NCBI GenBank assembly: GCA_045600845.1
Contig: JAZRYR010000007.1
Span: forward strand, 1-23,493
Source of the DNA: RGIG5612 sp045600845
Lineage (GTDB): Bacteria; Bacillota; Clostridia; Lachnospirales; Lachnospiraceae
Direction of reading: 5' to 3'
Length of the DNA: 23,493 bases
Shown: positions 1 to 8,532 of the stretch, one piece after another
Position numbering within the stretch: position 1 is the stretch's first letter
Layout: the number at the start of each line of letters is the position of its first letter
Program-made: the position numbers and the translations under genes
Notes under the pieces: model-generated
Database searches by the model: none
What the model was told of the DNA's origin: nothing
The model's input: the letters and a program-made list of their open reading frames with translations, nothing else

Positions 1-702
1 CGAAAGATGACCCGGCGTACGTTTTGCTTCCACCGAATAATCGGAATAATCTGCACGCCGATAACATTCGTCCACGATATCAAACATCCATTTACAATAG
101 TCATTAAAAATGTCCGCTTTCATTATGAACATATTATTAAAGACAGTTACCGAACCGGACAAATATCTTTCCATATAGGGAACATACTCCGGATATTTTT
201 CTGACAGGACCTCTTTCATAAGATCCATATCTGACTTATGAAGAGTTCCGTCTGAAATAAACTGTTCTTCCATTGTTTTGGCCGAGCCCGGCATTTTCCT
301 GATATTTTTCGTTTTAGGAAGAATTACATCATAGGCAGAGATAAAAGACTGCATCGTCTCTTCCTCCCAGCCGAATTCCCGAATTGCTTCCGGTGTAATA
401 GATTCCAGTTCAATATTTCCCCACGGATCGCATTTCCGGTTTACCGTACGGAAGGAAAGGTATCTCCGATAGTGGAAAAATCCATAATAATCCGTATCCA
501 GATTTTTCCAAGCCCAATATTGTGCCGTCAATTCACAATACATCTTATTTAAAGATGAAATATTATCTCCCCTATCATCGTATAACATATCCGGCATACG
601 GAATTTTGTATTTGCGCAACCTACCTGAATCGGTTTCAGGATGTTATTCTCAATACAGAAGGAGTCTTTATGACAAGAAATTAAAATATTAATACGATTC
701 AT
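1..702 (-). CDS. DUF4422 capsular polysaccharide glycosyltransferase, cut by the left edge
   Basis: The gene reads from an ATG at 702 leftwards through all 234 codons to the window edge without a stop, so the C-terminus is missing. The translation starts MNRINILISCHKD. It carries the signature features of the DUF4422 family: the N-terminal ILISCHK strand, a QVGCA segment, GDNIS, an ELTAQYWAWKN segment, a YYGFFHYRRYL segment, and near the edge YSVEAKRTPGHLS, which in family members leads to the final ERL helix. DUF4422 proteins occur in capsule and exopolysaccharide clusters and are regarded as glycosyltransferases; the sugar transferred cannot be read from the sequence. It lies 30 bases after the polymerase-like gene, in the same direction. 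No clear ribosome binding site precedes the ATG. It is cytoplasmic, with no membrane segment seen. Confidence 0.85.
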   Translation of the reverse strand, partial: MNRINILISCHKDSFCIENNILKPIQVGCANTKFRMPDMLYDDRGDNISSLNKMYCELTAQYWAWKNLDTDYYGFFHYRRYLSFRTVNRKCDPWGNIELESITPEAIREFGWEEETMQSFISAYDVILPKTKNIRKMPGSAKTMEEQFISDGTLHKSDMDLMKEVLSEKYPEYVPYMERYLSGSVTVFNNMFIMKADIFNDYCKWMFDIVDECYRRADYSDYSVEAKRTPGHLS

Positions 703-732
703 TTTTTAACCATTTCATTCAATAATAAGCTA

Positions 733-1920
733 TTACTTTTCTATCTTTCGTCTAAATTGAAACCCTTTTTCCTCCAGGCACACAAATGCCAATATCGGCA
801 ATATATTAAATTCCATATTCATCAGTCTAGGTTCCGTTACACTTAATATCATGGCAAACAGCATTGCAAAAACAACCCAGTAATTTTTAACTTTTGATGC
901 GTTATATATAGCAAGAATATATATCGCCACCACCGCACATACCGTTACTATGCCAAACTCCAGCATAATCTGAAGGTAAGAACAGTCCACATAATTGTAA
1001 ATTCCATCTATCCCGGCAACGCTGAACCCCACCCATTCAATAGGTTGCCCAAAAAGAGTAAATCCATACATATCGATACCGGATTTTCCCAATTCCAGAC
1101 GATGACTTATCCGATCGTTCAGCCAGTATAAAAATGGCACTTCCGGATTGTACATATCATGCAGCAAAATAGCTGCGATAAAAATAATGACCGGTAAAAT
1201 AATCCACAGCCATTTCATCTTTGACAGGATTTTCCAATGATTCTTAAACAAACTCTGAAATGCAAAAAATACCAGAAATGCGCTGCTGAGGTAAAATGCC
1301 ATTTCGGTTTCAGTCATATAGAAAAACCAGATATTTACTGCCTCTAGAATTGCAAATTCCCAGACTTTTATTTTTTCTTTTCTCAAAACAATGTATTGAA
1401 GCATAAAGAAAAAAAATAAAATTGGTCCCGTCGTACACCAGCTAAATCCCAGAGCATGACGCTCCTCTGCTCCCCAACGCATATCCACGGCAAATCCGAA
1501 GAAAGCACAAATAATCACAGTGAAAAGAAAAACTGCCGTGATAAAGGTAGAAATCGTCAGTATCTTTTTAGCGCTTTGACGATAAGCAGCCGCAAAGAAA
1601 AACCAATAAGAAAAAATGTATGTGTTTTTGCTGAAATAAGCACTTATTGCGAATACAACGGCCAGAAGTCCATATCCGATGATGGCCTGAAGATTATATT
1701 TTTTTTGAATCAAGGAAAAAAGAATCACAATGCAACAAAGAAATGCTGCAAAGTATTTCATGACTCGGGTGACAACGGAAAACATACCATCGCCATTTTC
1801 CAGATTAAGCGTCCACCAAGCCGTACAACAACAAAGAAGTGATAAAAGAAAAAGGGTCCAAGCGGTAAAAAATAATATATTCTCCAAATTGTTTTTCTTA
1901 TACCACTCCACTACTTTCAT
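733..1920 (-). CDS. Wzy-like polysaccharide polymerase (multi-spanning membrane protein)
   Basis: A 395-residue integral membrane protein with roughly ten hydrophobic segments spread over its length. A large polar loop of about 80 residues (about 255-335) precedes the last two or three helices. That loop contains LNDRISHRLELG and then DCSYLQIMLEFG, an arrangement typical of Wzy-type polymerases and O-antigen ligase-like proteins, which share little sequence identity. The inferred role is to join lipid-linked repeat units on the outer face of the membrane. Its ATG overlaps the stop of the upstream sugar transferase by one base (TAATG), and an AAGGTG ribosome binding site lies in the end of that gene, so translation is probably coupled. 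The assignment rests on topology and gene context, because these proteins diverge too far for motif-level certainty. Confidence 0.7.
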   Translation of the reverse strand: MKVVEWYKKNNLENILFFTAWTLFLLSLLCCCTAWWTLNLENGDGMFSVVTRVMKYFAAFLCCIVILFSLIQKKYNLQAIIGYGLLAVVFAISAYFSKNTYIFSYWFFFAAAYRQSAKKILTISTFITAVFLFTVIICAFFGFAVDMRWGAEERHALGFSWCTTGPILFFFFMLQYIVLRKEKIKVWEFAILEAVNIWFFYMTETEMAFYLSSAFLVFFAFQSLFKNHWKILSKMKWLWIILPVIIFIAAILLHDMYNPEVPFLYWLNDRISHRLELGKSGIDMYGFTLFGQPIEWVGFSVAGIDGIYNYVDCSYLQIMLEFGIVTVCAVVAIYILAIYNASKVKNYWVVFAMLFAMILSVTEPRLMNMEFNILPILAFVCLEEKGFQFRRKIEK

Positions 1921-3356
1921 TATTTCGCACCTTTTCTCTGCAATACAACTCTAAATGTTTTAAAGAGGATTTCAATATCCAGTCTCAGATTCCATGTGCG
2001 GATATAGGTATTGTCCAGTTTTACAACTTCCTCAAAATCCGTAATCTGATTTCTTCCGCTAACCTGCCAAAGTCCGGTAATTCCCGGCTTAAAGGATAAT
2101 CTGGCTTTATGGTGAGCTTCGTACTTTTCAAATTCTTCCAGAGTCGGCGGTCTGGTTCCAATCAGACTCATATCTCCTTTTAATACATTGATAAACTGTG
2201 GAAATTCATCCAGCGACCATGCACGGATTTTTTGTCCGATTCCCGGAATGATTCTTGGATCATTTTCCATTTTGAACATAAGTCCATCCATCTCATTCTG
2301 CGTCATCAGTTCTTTCTTGCGTTCTTCTGCATCTGTGTACATGGACCGGAATTTATAGAAGTAGAACTTTCTGCCATTCTTTCCGATACGTATCTGTTTA
2401 AAGAATACCGGACCCGGATCTTTCGCTTTTATCATTGGCGCAAGAATCAAATAGAGAATTCCTGTCACTATACAACCAAATATACCTGCTATAATGTCCA
2501 GAAGACGTTTCAGGAATAATTGCCATCCGGAGGCAACATTGTTGCTGGTGGTAATGACTACAACATTCCCCATCTTTTCTACCGTAACATTTGGTAAATC
2601 TTCCGTTTTATTCAATACTCCGATTCGAACGGTAATTCCTGCCTCTAAGAAATAAGAAACCAGTTCTCTTTCTTTAGACTCATCCGACAATGCAATCAAT
2701 ACCTCATCCACTACCTCTGCCAATACATATGTCTTCAGATTATTATCGTCACAAACAATTGGATATTCTACTTCCGAATCTAATCTCAGAAGTTCCGTTT
2801 CTCCGATCCGATTCTCATCAAGAAGCGCTATTCCTTTGACTCCAAACGGATTATATGGTTTTGCCGAAACAGCTTCTTTGCACGAAGAAAGGTGCTCTTT
2901 ATCCGTTACAATCAATAGCCATGGCAAAACTTCTTTTTTCCGCATTCTCATGCGGAGAAAATGCTTCCACAAAAGTCTGCATATATAGATGAAGATGAAA
3001 CTGAAAACCGCAGTAAGACCAAAAACCGTTCGGCTGAACAAAGAAGACTGCTTGGTAATAAACATATAAAGAATTAATGCCAGCATCGTAGCCGTTATCT
3101 GTATAAATACTTTCAGCAGTTCCGTTTTTTTATCTCTTTGCAAAATACTACGATAATTCTGGCCGATTAACGATACCAGCAGGTATAACACCAGCATGAT
3201 AATCCCTAATCTGGTAAAAAGAGAAATACGGTCAGGCGCTAAATAAAACCGGTGCCGAATCAAGACAACCAGAATATATACCGCTGACAGAACAATTAAG
3301 TCAATTATTGTAAAATCTAAATGCTTCAGCCAAGACTGGCCATTCTTCTTATACAT
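1920..3356 (-). CDS. Polyprenyl-phosphate sugar-phosphate transferase (chain-initiating)
   Basis: A 478-residue protein of the polyprenyl glycosylphosphotransferase type (WcaJ/CpsE-like). It has about four N-terminal membrane helices in residues 14-128, then a Rossmann-like central domain, then a further helix at about 285-308. After that comes the bacterial sugar transferase domain: FYKFRSM at about 340, SLDEFPQFINVLKGDMSL at about 380, GTRPP at about 400, and the PGITGLWQVSGR segment. Family members transfer a hexose-1-phosphate from a nucleotide sugar to undecaprenyl phosphate on the inner membrane face, starting repeat-unit synthesis; the sugar is not predictable here. The start at 3356 (MYKKNG) has an AGGA about 8 bases upstream. 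It lies 56 bases after the transglutaminase-like gene and overlaps the polymerase by one base. Confidence 0.9.
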   Translation of the reverse strand: MYKKNGQSWLKHLDFTIIDLIVLSAVYILVVLIRHRFYLAPDRISLFTRLGIIMLVLYLLVSLIGQNYRSILQRDKKTELLKVFIQITATMLALILYMFITKQSSLFSRTVFGLTAVFSFIFIYICRLLWKHFLRMRMRKKEVLPWLLIVTDKEHLSSCKEAVSAKPYNPFGVKGIALLDENRIGETELLRLDSEVEYPIVCDDNNLKTYVLAEVVDEVLIALSDESKERELVSYFLEAGITVRIGVLNKTEDLPNVTVEKMGNVVVITTSNNVASGWQLFLKRLLDIIAGIFGCIVTGILYLILAPMIKAKDPGPVFFKQIRIGKNGRKFYFYKFRSMYTDAEERKKELMTQNEMDGLMFKMENDPRIIPGIGQKIRAWSLDEFPQFINVLKGDMSLIGTRPPTLEEFEKYEAHHKARLSFKPGITGLWQVSGRNQITDFEEVVKLDNTYIRTWNLRLDIEILFKTFRVVLQRKGAK

Positions 3357-3412
3357 ATGTCAAATCCTAACACAAATAACCTTATATTACAAATATATGA
3401 AATGTACTAAAA

Positions 3413-4132
3413 TCAGTTCATTTTATGGAATGCAACATACATCCAGGAGTCCGGCTGGCCATTGGTGATCATATATCCGTCCAACCCGGTTTCTTCTTCA
3501 AAATCCGGATCACAGATAAAAGTTTTTCCACCTAATGTTATTTCCACCCAGGAATGTGGACTGAGCGCATATTCTCCCGGGACATATCCGGAAATCTGAT
3601 GAACATCATAACCTAATAGCAAAGCACAATAATAAAACGTTGCAGCCATGACAAAACAGTTTCCGGTTCCATTTTCAAAACCGTGCCGGGCAAACCATTC
3701 GGAACCGACAGAATCGTCTATGGTAACCGTTTCATATGGCATTTTAGAAGACCAATGATAACATTTTGCAATATTGTAATCTAAGGAGCTCACCAGAACA
3801 GCTGCTTCCTGCACCGCTTTATTGTGAATTCCATTCGGTGCAATAACATATCCGTCGATCACTGTATTTTTTGCCATAGTTCCTTTTGCATGGCCTTGTT
3901 CTTCATTTTCATAAAAATAATAGTAATCCGTGCCAATAAGCATCCATCCAAGTCCCATCGTTCCATCTTCTCGGTAATAATATGTTTCGCCATCGATTTC
4001 CCGCCATCCTGTTTTTATCAGCTCTGGTTCCTTTTCCGATGCATAGATTGGCACAACAAAAGCCAAAGCAATCAAAAAAATGCTCATAAAAATACTCACA
4101 TATGTTTTTTTCACATTTCCTCTATGATGCAT
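3413..4132 (-). CDS. Secreted transglutaminase-like protein with cell-wall-binding-type repeats
   Basis: A 239-residue protein with an N-terminal signal peptide (hydrophobic stretch about 12-29, then VPIYASEKE). Residues about 40-100 resemble cell-wall/choline-binding-type repeats (GWREIDGETYYYREDGTMGLGWM, then DYYYFYENEEQG). A transglutaminase-like core follows, with Cys159 in GNCFVMA, His193 in PHSWVEI and Asp208 in CDPDFEEE. That matches the Cys-His-Asp triad order of the superfamily. Bacterial members are cysteine peptidases or crosslinking enzymes; the substrate is unknown. I chose the ATG at 4132 over an in-frame TTG at 4135, because TGATG gives a 1-base overlap with the stop of the flippase gene. 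Its position inside the polysaccharide cluster suggests a surface or wall role connected to the polymer. Confidence 0.75.
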   Translation of the reverse strand: MHHRGNVKKTYVSIFMSIFLIALAFVVPIYASEKEPELIKTGWREIDGETYYYREDGTMGLGWMLIGTDYYYFYENEEQGHAKGTMAKNTVIDGYVIAPNGIHNKAVQEAAVLVSSLDYNIAKCYHWSSKMPYETVTIDDSVGSEWFARHGFENGTGNCFVMAATFYYCALLLGYDVHQISGYVPGEYALSPHSWVEITLGGKTFICDPDFEEETGLDGYMITNGQPDSWMYVAFHKMN

Positions 4133-5619
4133 CAACTTGTATGATCAAACTTTTTTTGTAATTTATTCTTTACCTGTCCGACGATTTCTATCATAAAAGA
4201 CTCTTTTGTCAGCAACAGTATACCAAAATCCACTGCAAAAAACAAAACTGCAGAGATTAAAAGAATAATAAAATTCTTTAACTCTATGCTCAGAGCAGCA
4301 TCCCATGGAACAAATAATACCCAGAAAGATGCCAGATATCCTGCTAAGGTTCCCGCAATAATCTTCCAGAACTGGATTTCCTTTATTATAGTGACTAAAA
4401 ACTCCCTCAAAACAAGAATCTGTATGATAAGAACAACAAATTCTGCTACGAGAGTTCCTAACGCTGCCCCGACTGCGCCCAATTTTGGAATAAAAATCGC
4501 ATTCAAAAATAAGTCAATCACCGCACCTGCCACAACAGAAATAAGAACTACTTTTTCTCTGTTCTGTGGTATCAGAATCTGAATTCCTAAAATATTGGTT
4601 ATTCCGATAAATAAAACACATGGCATAATTATCTGCATCGGTATGACCGCTCCCTCATATTGGATTCCGGACAAAAGCATAATACTGTTTTTTGCAAAAG
4701 TCATAAAATAAACCGTCAGCGGCAGTGCTGCCAGAAGCACAAAATTTAAAGCTTTTTTACAAAGTCTTTGAAATTCTTCCATCCTTTTATTTTCAACATA
4801 ATAGGAAAGTCTTGGAAGCAGAACGGTGCCCAACGAAGTAACCAAGCCGACCAATACCATTTTCACCTTGACCGCTGCATTATATAAACCGACTTCCGCA
4901 TCTCCTTTCATGAAGCCCAGCATGACCTCATCGAGATTATTATAGACCGTAGTTGCACAGGCCATGGCAAAGAATAACAGCACAGGCTTCAGATGCTGAC
5001 GGAAATTATACTTTCCTACTGGCTTGTATTGAATAAATTTTCCAGCATAAAAGATATTCAGAATATTTGATGCTGACGTTGCAAACACCGTATAGGCTCC
5101 GTATAAAATATAATCATTCGGAGATTTAATCAGTAAGAACATTCCTGCTATTGCTAGAACTTTGAAAATCAGGGATTTTACCGTAATAAACGTGTACTGT
5201 TCCAGCGATTGGAACAGCCAATCCATGCCAATGGCATTCAGGAAAATCGATGTGCCTACAACGCTAAATAACGTTTTTTCTGAACGAAGTCGGGGAATCA
5301 GGATAAGCGCAGCTGTAAAAAGCAGGTAAGCAATTACCGTCATTATCAAATTAATGATTAATAGTTCCTGAGCGGTACGCGTCAGTTTTTCTTTATCTTC
5401 TCTGACCTTTGCACAGACACGGATTCCGTAGGTAGGAATTCCCAGTTGCGCGAACATCATAAAATAAGCAACAATGGATACTGCAAACTGCACTTTTCCA
5501 TTGCCAACCGGTGTCAGTATCCTGGATATGTAAGGAAAACTGATTAATGGAAAAATAAACCCAGACACCGTCAGTATGGCATTCATTATGAAATTAAGTT
5601 TGATAGACTTCTGCTTCAT
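4132..5619 (-). CDS. Wzx-type polysaccharide flippase
   Basis: A 495-residue membrane protein of the oligosaccharide flippase group within the MATE/PST superfamily. It opens with a typical N-terminus: a short basic stretch, a first helix, then FPLISFPYISRILTPVGNGKVQFA. About 12-14 hydrophobic helices follow. Motifs commonly kept in the family include QLGIPTYGIR, NNLDEVMLGFMKGDAEVGLYNAAVKV and the GAVGAALGTLVAEF helix. Wzx proteins flip undecaprenyl-linked repeat units from the inner to the outer face of the membrane. The gene lies 6 bases after the acyltransferase stop and has no visible Shine-Dalgarno sequence (GTAATTAATT precedes the ATG), so it may depend on coupling. Its stop shares one base with the next ATG. 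Confidence 0.9.
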   Translation of the reverse strand: MKQKSIKLNFIMNAILTVSGFIFPLISFPYISRILTPVGNGKVQFAVSIVAYFMMFAQLGIPTYGIRVCAKVREDKEKLTRTAQELLIINLIMTVIAYLLFTAALILIPRLRSEKTLFSVVGTSIFLNAIGMDWLFQSLEQYTFITVKSLIFKVLAIAGMFLLIKSPNDYILYGAYTVFATSASNILNIFYAGKFIQYKPVGKYNFRQHLKPVLLFFAMACATTVYNNLDEVMLGFMKGDAEVGLYNAAVKVKMVLVGLVTSLGTVLLPRLSYYVENKRMEEFQRLCKKALNFVLLAALPLTVYFMTFAKNSIMLLSGIQYEGAVIPMQIIMPCVLFIGITNILGIQILIPQNREKVVLISVVAGAVIDLFLNAIFIPKLGAVGAALGTLVAEFVVLIIQILVLREFLVTIIKEIQFWKIIAGTLAGYLASFWVLFVPWDAALSIELKNFIILLISAVLFFAVDFGILLLTKESFMIEIVGQVKNKLQKKFDHTS

Positions 5620-5625
5620 AATTAA

Positions 5626-6795
5626 TTACAAAACTTTATTTACTTTTGGAATTTTTCGAAGCACCCAGACAACCAGATAAGAAACGATTATCGTTGCCAC
5701 AATCAATCCCAGAAAAACCGGAATATTGTCGTAAGGATTAATTCCCATATAACGAAGCACATATCTTGCCAGGAACATATGTACCAGATAAATTCCAAAA
5801 GAACAACTATCAAAAGACAGAATGAATTTTTTTATTATATTTTCTTTTTTCGTTTTCTGCTCTTCTTCCGAAACCATTTCTTGAATTGCCGCTGCTTCTT
5901 CCGCTACTGTTTCTGTCTTTTCTACAGTTTTCTCTTCTGTTTCATCGGCTGTTGCTTCCTTTGCAGTGTTTTCAGCTACCGGCCGTTCCTTTGCAAACAA
6001 GTAGAAAATACTGGTTGCCTGAAGGATAACGATAATGGAAGAATAATTAAAAAATATTTCCAGACAACTCTGCGTTTCCGGATACTTCCATCGGAACCAG
6101 GTGATTACGGATAAAGCCACGGTTGAAATAACCAGACAGATTGCCGCAATCCATTTACTGAGATGTACTTCCGGCCTATTTACCGCATAACCAAAAAATA
6201 AATAAAAAGGATAGATGGTTGCTACCGGAATGCCAAAACCGATTTTAATATTCCAAAGATTTAATATCGGAATCAAGGAAAGAAAGACTACGATAACCAA
6301 CAAAAAATAACCTAACTCTTTCGTACTGATCTTCGCTGTGATTTTCTTAAAAAACGGCATTAAAAGATAAAGGCCAACAAGCATATATAAATACCATAAG
6401 TGAGACCAACTCTTTCCGGTAATAAAATCAATCAATCCATTTAATAAACCGGCAACGGAAAAACCGTCTCCATTCATTAACATATCATAGACGGTATATA
6501 AGATACAGAAAATAAATAACGCAAATACAACACGGAAAATATACTTTTGAAAAAGTTTCTTATAAGAAAGTTCTCTGGAAGGGTCGAGAAGAAGAGCCCC
6601 TGTAACCATGACAAAGCACGGCACGGCCCAATAAAGATTATTTACGATCATCCAGCTAACGTCTCTGAGAATCTGGGTGGTTCCATTCCCGTATATACTG
6701 ACCGCTCCATAGATCATATGTAAAAAAACGATTCCTACACAGGCAACCACGCGGATATATGAGTATCTGTTGTTATGCGCTCTTTTTTCTACCAA
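5626..6795 (-). CDS. Family-3 membrane acyltransferase with an acidic loop insert
   Basis: The protein is about 389 residues with ten predicted membrane helices. The first contains RVVACVGIVFLHM, the family-3 N-terminal helix with its conserved His. The penultimate helix begins SFGIYLVHMF, a common family-3 pattern. Such enzymes (OafA-like) usually O-acetylate surface glycans at the membrane. The start is decided by the ribosome binding site: a GGAGG at about 6802-6806 lies 6 bases before a TTG at 6795, whereas the in-frame ATG at 6816 has no such site and would lie inside the upstream gene. The TTG is separated by one base from the upstream TAG stop, which points to coupling. Residues about 270-321, between helices 8 and 9, are a Glu/Lys/Thr/Ala-rich low-complexity stretch that such enzymes usually lack. 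Confidence 0.85.
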   Translation of the reverse strand: MVEKRAHNNRYSYIRVVACVGIVFLHMIYGAVSIYGNGTTQILRDVSWMIVNNLYWAVPCFVMVTGALLLDPSRELSYKKLFQKYIFRVVFALFIFCILYTVYDMLMNGDGFSVAGLLNGLIDFITGKSWSHLWYLYMLVGLYLLMPFFKKITAKISTKELGYFLLVIVVFLSLIPILNLWNIKIGFGIPVATIYPFYLFFGYAVNRPEVHLSKWIAAICLVISTVALSVITWFRWKYPETQSCLEIFFNYSSIIVILQATSIFYLFAKERPVAENTAKEATADETEEKTVEKTETVAEEAAAIQEMVSEEEQKTKKENIIKKFILSFDSCSFGIYLVHMFLARYVLRYMGINPYDNIPVFLGLIVATIIVSYLVVWVLRKIPKVNKVL

Positions 6796-7526
6796 AATAA
6801 GCCTCCATCTAAACATCCATTGTTACTATCCAGATTTTGTGTCTCCTGATAATCTTTTTCAATGTACATCGGCGGCTGGTCATAATCAGAATATGGGTTT
6901 TGATAATAATCGGAATATGGGTCTAAAATTTCCCCATATGAATCTCCGGCAGATATATAATTTGAATTTGATAATGCTTTTTCTATTTCCAGAGTACTGA
7001 TGATTTTGTCATTTTTTATATTTTCATATATCACATATCCTGTATTCTGTTCATAAATAAGCATTATTTTCACGGATTTTCCCAAAGGAAAATCATGAAG
7101 CAAATATTTGGTTCCATTTTCCAGTTCTACTTCCATCATATAACTATTATCCTGTGTGCTTTCATCCAATTCATTCATTGTACGATACTCTTCTTCGGAG
7201 AGATGGAAAAAGAATTTTCTTTCTTCCCATGGTTCAAACGGATTTTTCGAAGATACAAGGATAGTTTCTTTCTCGTCCGCAGAGTTTCGGATAATCATGG
7301 AATCGATTCGATATCCGGTAACATTTGTGATTGTAAAAGAAATCCCGGCGTCAAATGAATCAAAAGAAGAGCTTCCGGAACCTAAAAGAAAAGAAGAGTT
7401 TCCGGACAAATCGGATGAAAAAAACACCTTTCCGGACAAAGGTAAGGTTTTCACTTTTCCCCCGCAGGCACATATGGAAAAAAATATTAATACTACAGAA
7501 AATAGTAGCGTAATTTTTCTTTTCAT
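6789..7526 (-). CDS. Uncharacterised lipoprotein at the head of the polysaccharide operon
   Basis: A 245-residue protein with a lipoprotein signal peptide: MKRK, a hydrophobic stretch, then a lipobox ending ICAC with the lipidated Cys at 21. It would be anchored to the outer face of the membrane. The mature part has a Ser/Gly-rich segment (about 40-60) and a beta-rich region. Its C-terminal tail is rich in Tyr, Asp and Pro, with a doubled unit (DPYSDYYQ, NPYSDYDQ). I do not recognise the family. The gene follows an extended -10 promoter at about 7570 but has a poor ribosome binding site (GGTTTAAATATTT before the ATG). Its stop lies one base before the TTG start of the acyltransferase. It seems to be the first gene of the capsule operon; a function in polysaccharide assembly or attachment is inference only. 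Confidence 0.65.
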   Translation of the reverse strand: MKRKITLLFSVVLIFFSICACGGKVKTLPLSGKVFFSSDLSGNSSFLLGSGSSSFDSFDAGISFTITNVTGYRIDSMIIRNSADEKETILVSSKNPFEPWEERKFFFHLSEEEYRTMNELDESTQDNSYMMEVELENGTKYLLHDFPLGKSVKIMLIYEQNTGYVIYENIKNDKIISTLEIEKALSNSNYISAGDSYGEILDPYSDYYQNPYSDYDQPPMYIEKDYQETQNLDSNNGCLDGGLFW

Positions 7527-7568
7527 AAATATTTAAACCAAACAGAAAATCATAAAATACGGAAAAAT

Positions 7569-7577
7569 ATTATACCA
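7569..7577 (-). promoter_or_regulatory. Extended -10 promoter for the polysaccharide operon
   Basis: On the minus strand this reads TGGTATAAT, a perfect TATAAT with an upstream TG pair one base away (extended -10). No good -35 hexamer is seen at normal spacing, as is usual for extended -10 promoters. Transcription would start near 7562, giving a leader of about 36 bases before the lipoprotein ATG at 7526. No terminator was seen between 7606 and 7527, so read-through from the upstream genes is also possible. Confidence 0.55.
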
Positions 7578-7605
7578 CATTTACGAAAAATATTCTGCAA
7601 AACAC

Positions 7606-8505
7606 TTACTGAAGTTCAAAAACCGCTCCGCTCATGGAATAGCAAATATTCGTTCTTAATGTCAATGTAGTAGGTGATGTCTTCTCAAAAACAATATAAT
7701 AAGTATCTTCACCGGCATAGCCGGAAAAATCGATACTATACACATAGCACTCAATGGTTTTCTCACTCTCTAAATAGGTTCCATACATATGCCCCATTCC
7801 GGAATAGAGGTTTTCTTTAAAAGAAAAATAGCCGGCAGAATCTAAGGAGATCAAGGGTTTATATTCGTTCGTCAGATTTTCATCCTTTAACATCCAGGTA
7901 CGGCTTTCTACACCAACGATTTCACTTTCCGTTTCGACATTCGGCGTAATTGTCTGGTTTCCGCTGGCAGTAACTTTTCCATGAATAAAGTCACCGGAAT
8001 CCGCAATAAACACATATTCATCCGAACGGAAATTGCAGTAAATGTTTTCTGTATGAATAACTCCTTTTCCGATTGCCGACACATCTACATGCAATTCTTT
8101 GTATTCTATAGGTTGGTCATACTCTAGAAGACTGACGCAATATGTTTTATGTTCCTCGTTAAATGAAACACCTGCGATTTCCACAAGCAGATGCTCCACG
8201 GTTGCTGTATCAGAATTTATTTTCGACATGTTCAGCAGATATCTGCCATCTTTCAGTGAGAATTCCAAGCCATAATCTGCGTTCTGTACCGGGCAATCCC
8301 ATTTTCCCTTATCACACATCATCAGATTCATGAAATCTGTAATGGATACGGTTTTCTCTTTTCCATCGGATACATACGACTGTACAAAATCCGTCTCCGA
8401 ACTTCCGAGACTAGGGGAGACTGGTTGCTCTTTTTTGATTCCGCCACATCCTGCAAAAACAATTACCATTGCAATAGTTAACAACGCAACTACCGTTTTT
8501 TTCAT
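7606..8505 (-). CDS. Uncharacterised lipoprotein downstream of the hydantoinase-type gene
   Basis: A 299-residue protein with a clear lipoprotein signal peptide (MKKTVVALLTIAMVIVFAGC, Cys20 lipidated). The mature part lacks membrane segments and has alternating beta-like stretches. I do not recognise a family. Its last residues (SPTTLTLRTNICYSMSGAVFELQ) look like a closing beta hairpin. The ATG has a GAGGAG ribosome binding site 6 bases upstream. It starts 27 bases after the hydantoinase-type gene ends, so the two are probably co-transcribed. It ends 79 bases before the next lipoprotein. Its neighbours do not reveal its role; substrate binding or cell-surface sensing are only possibilities. 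Confidence 0.65.
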   Translation of the reverse strand: MKKTVVALLTIAMVIVFAGCGGIKKEQPVSPSLGSSETDFVQSYVSDGKEKTVSITDFMNLMMCDKGKWDCPVQNADYGLEFSLKDGRYLLNMSKINSDTATVEHLLVEIAGVSFNEEHKTYCVSLLEYDQPIEYKELHVDVSAIGKGVIHTENIYCNFRSDEYVFIADSGDFIHGKVTASGNQTITPNVETESEIVGVESRTWMLKDENLTNEYKPLISLDSAGYFSFKENLYSGMGHMYGTYLESEKTIECYVYSIDFSGYAGEDTYYIVFEKTSPTTLTLRTNICYSMSGAVFELQ

Positions 8506-8532
8506 GACATGCTCCTCTCCAAAATTTGAATA

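Noticed and set aside
1456..1954. Open frames on the plus strand opposite the polymerase gene
   Set aside because: Composition is typical of antisense readings of a hydrophobic protein, and no start signal is present.
7401..7440. Two copies of TTTCCGGACAAA within the first lipoprotein gene
   Set aside because: Both lie in the coding frame and encode similar short peptides; a chance or codon-level duplication is sufficient explanation.
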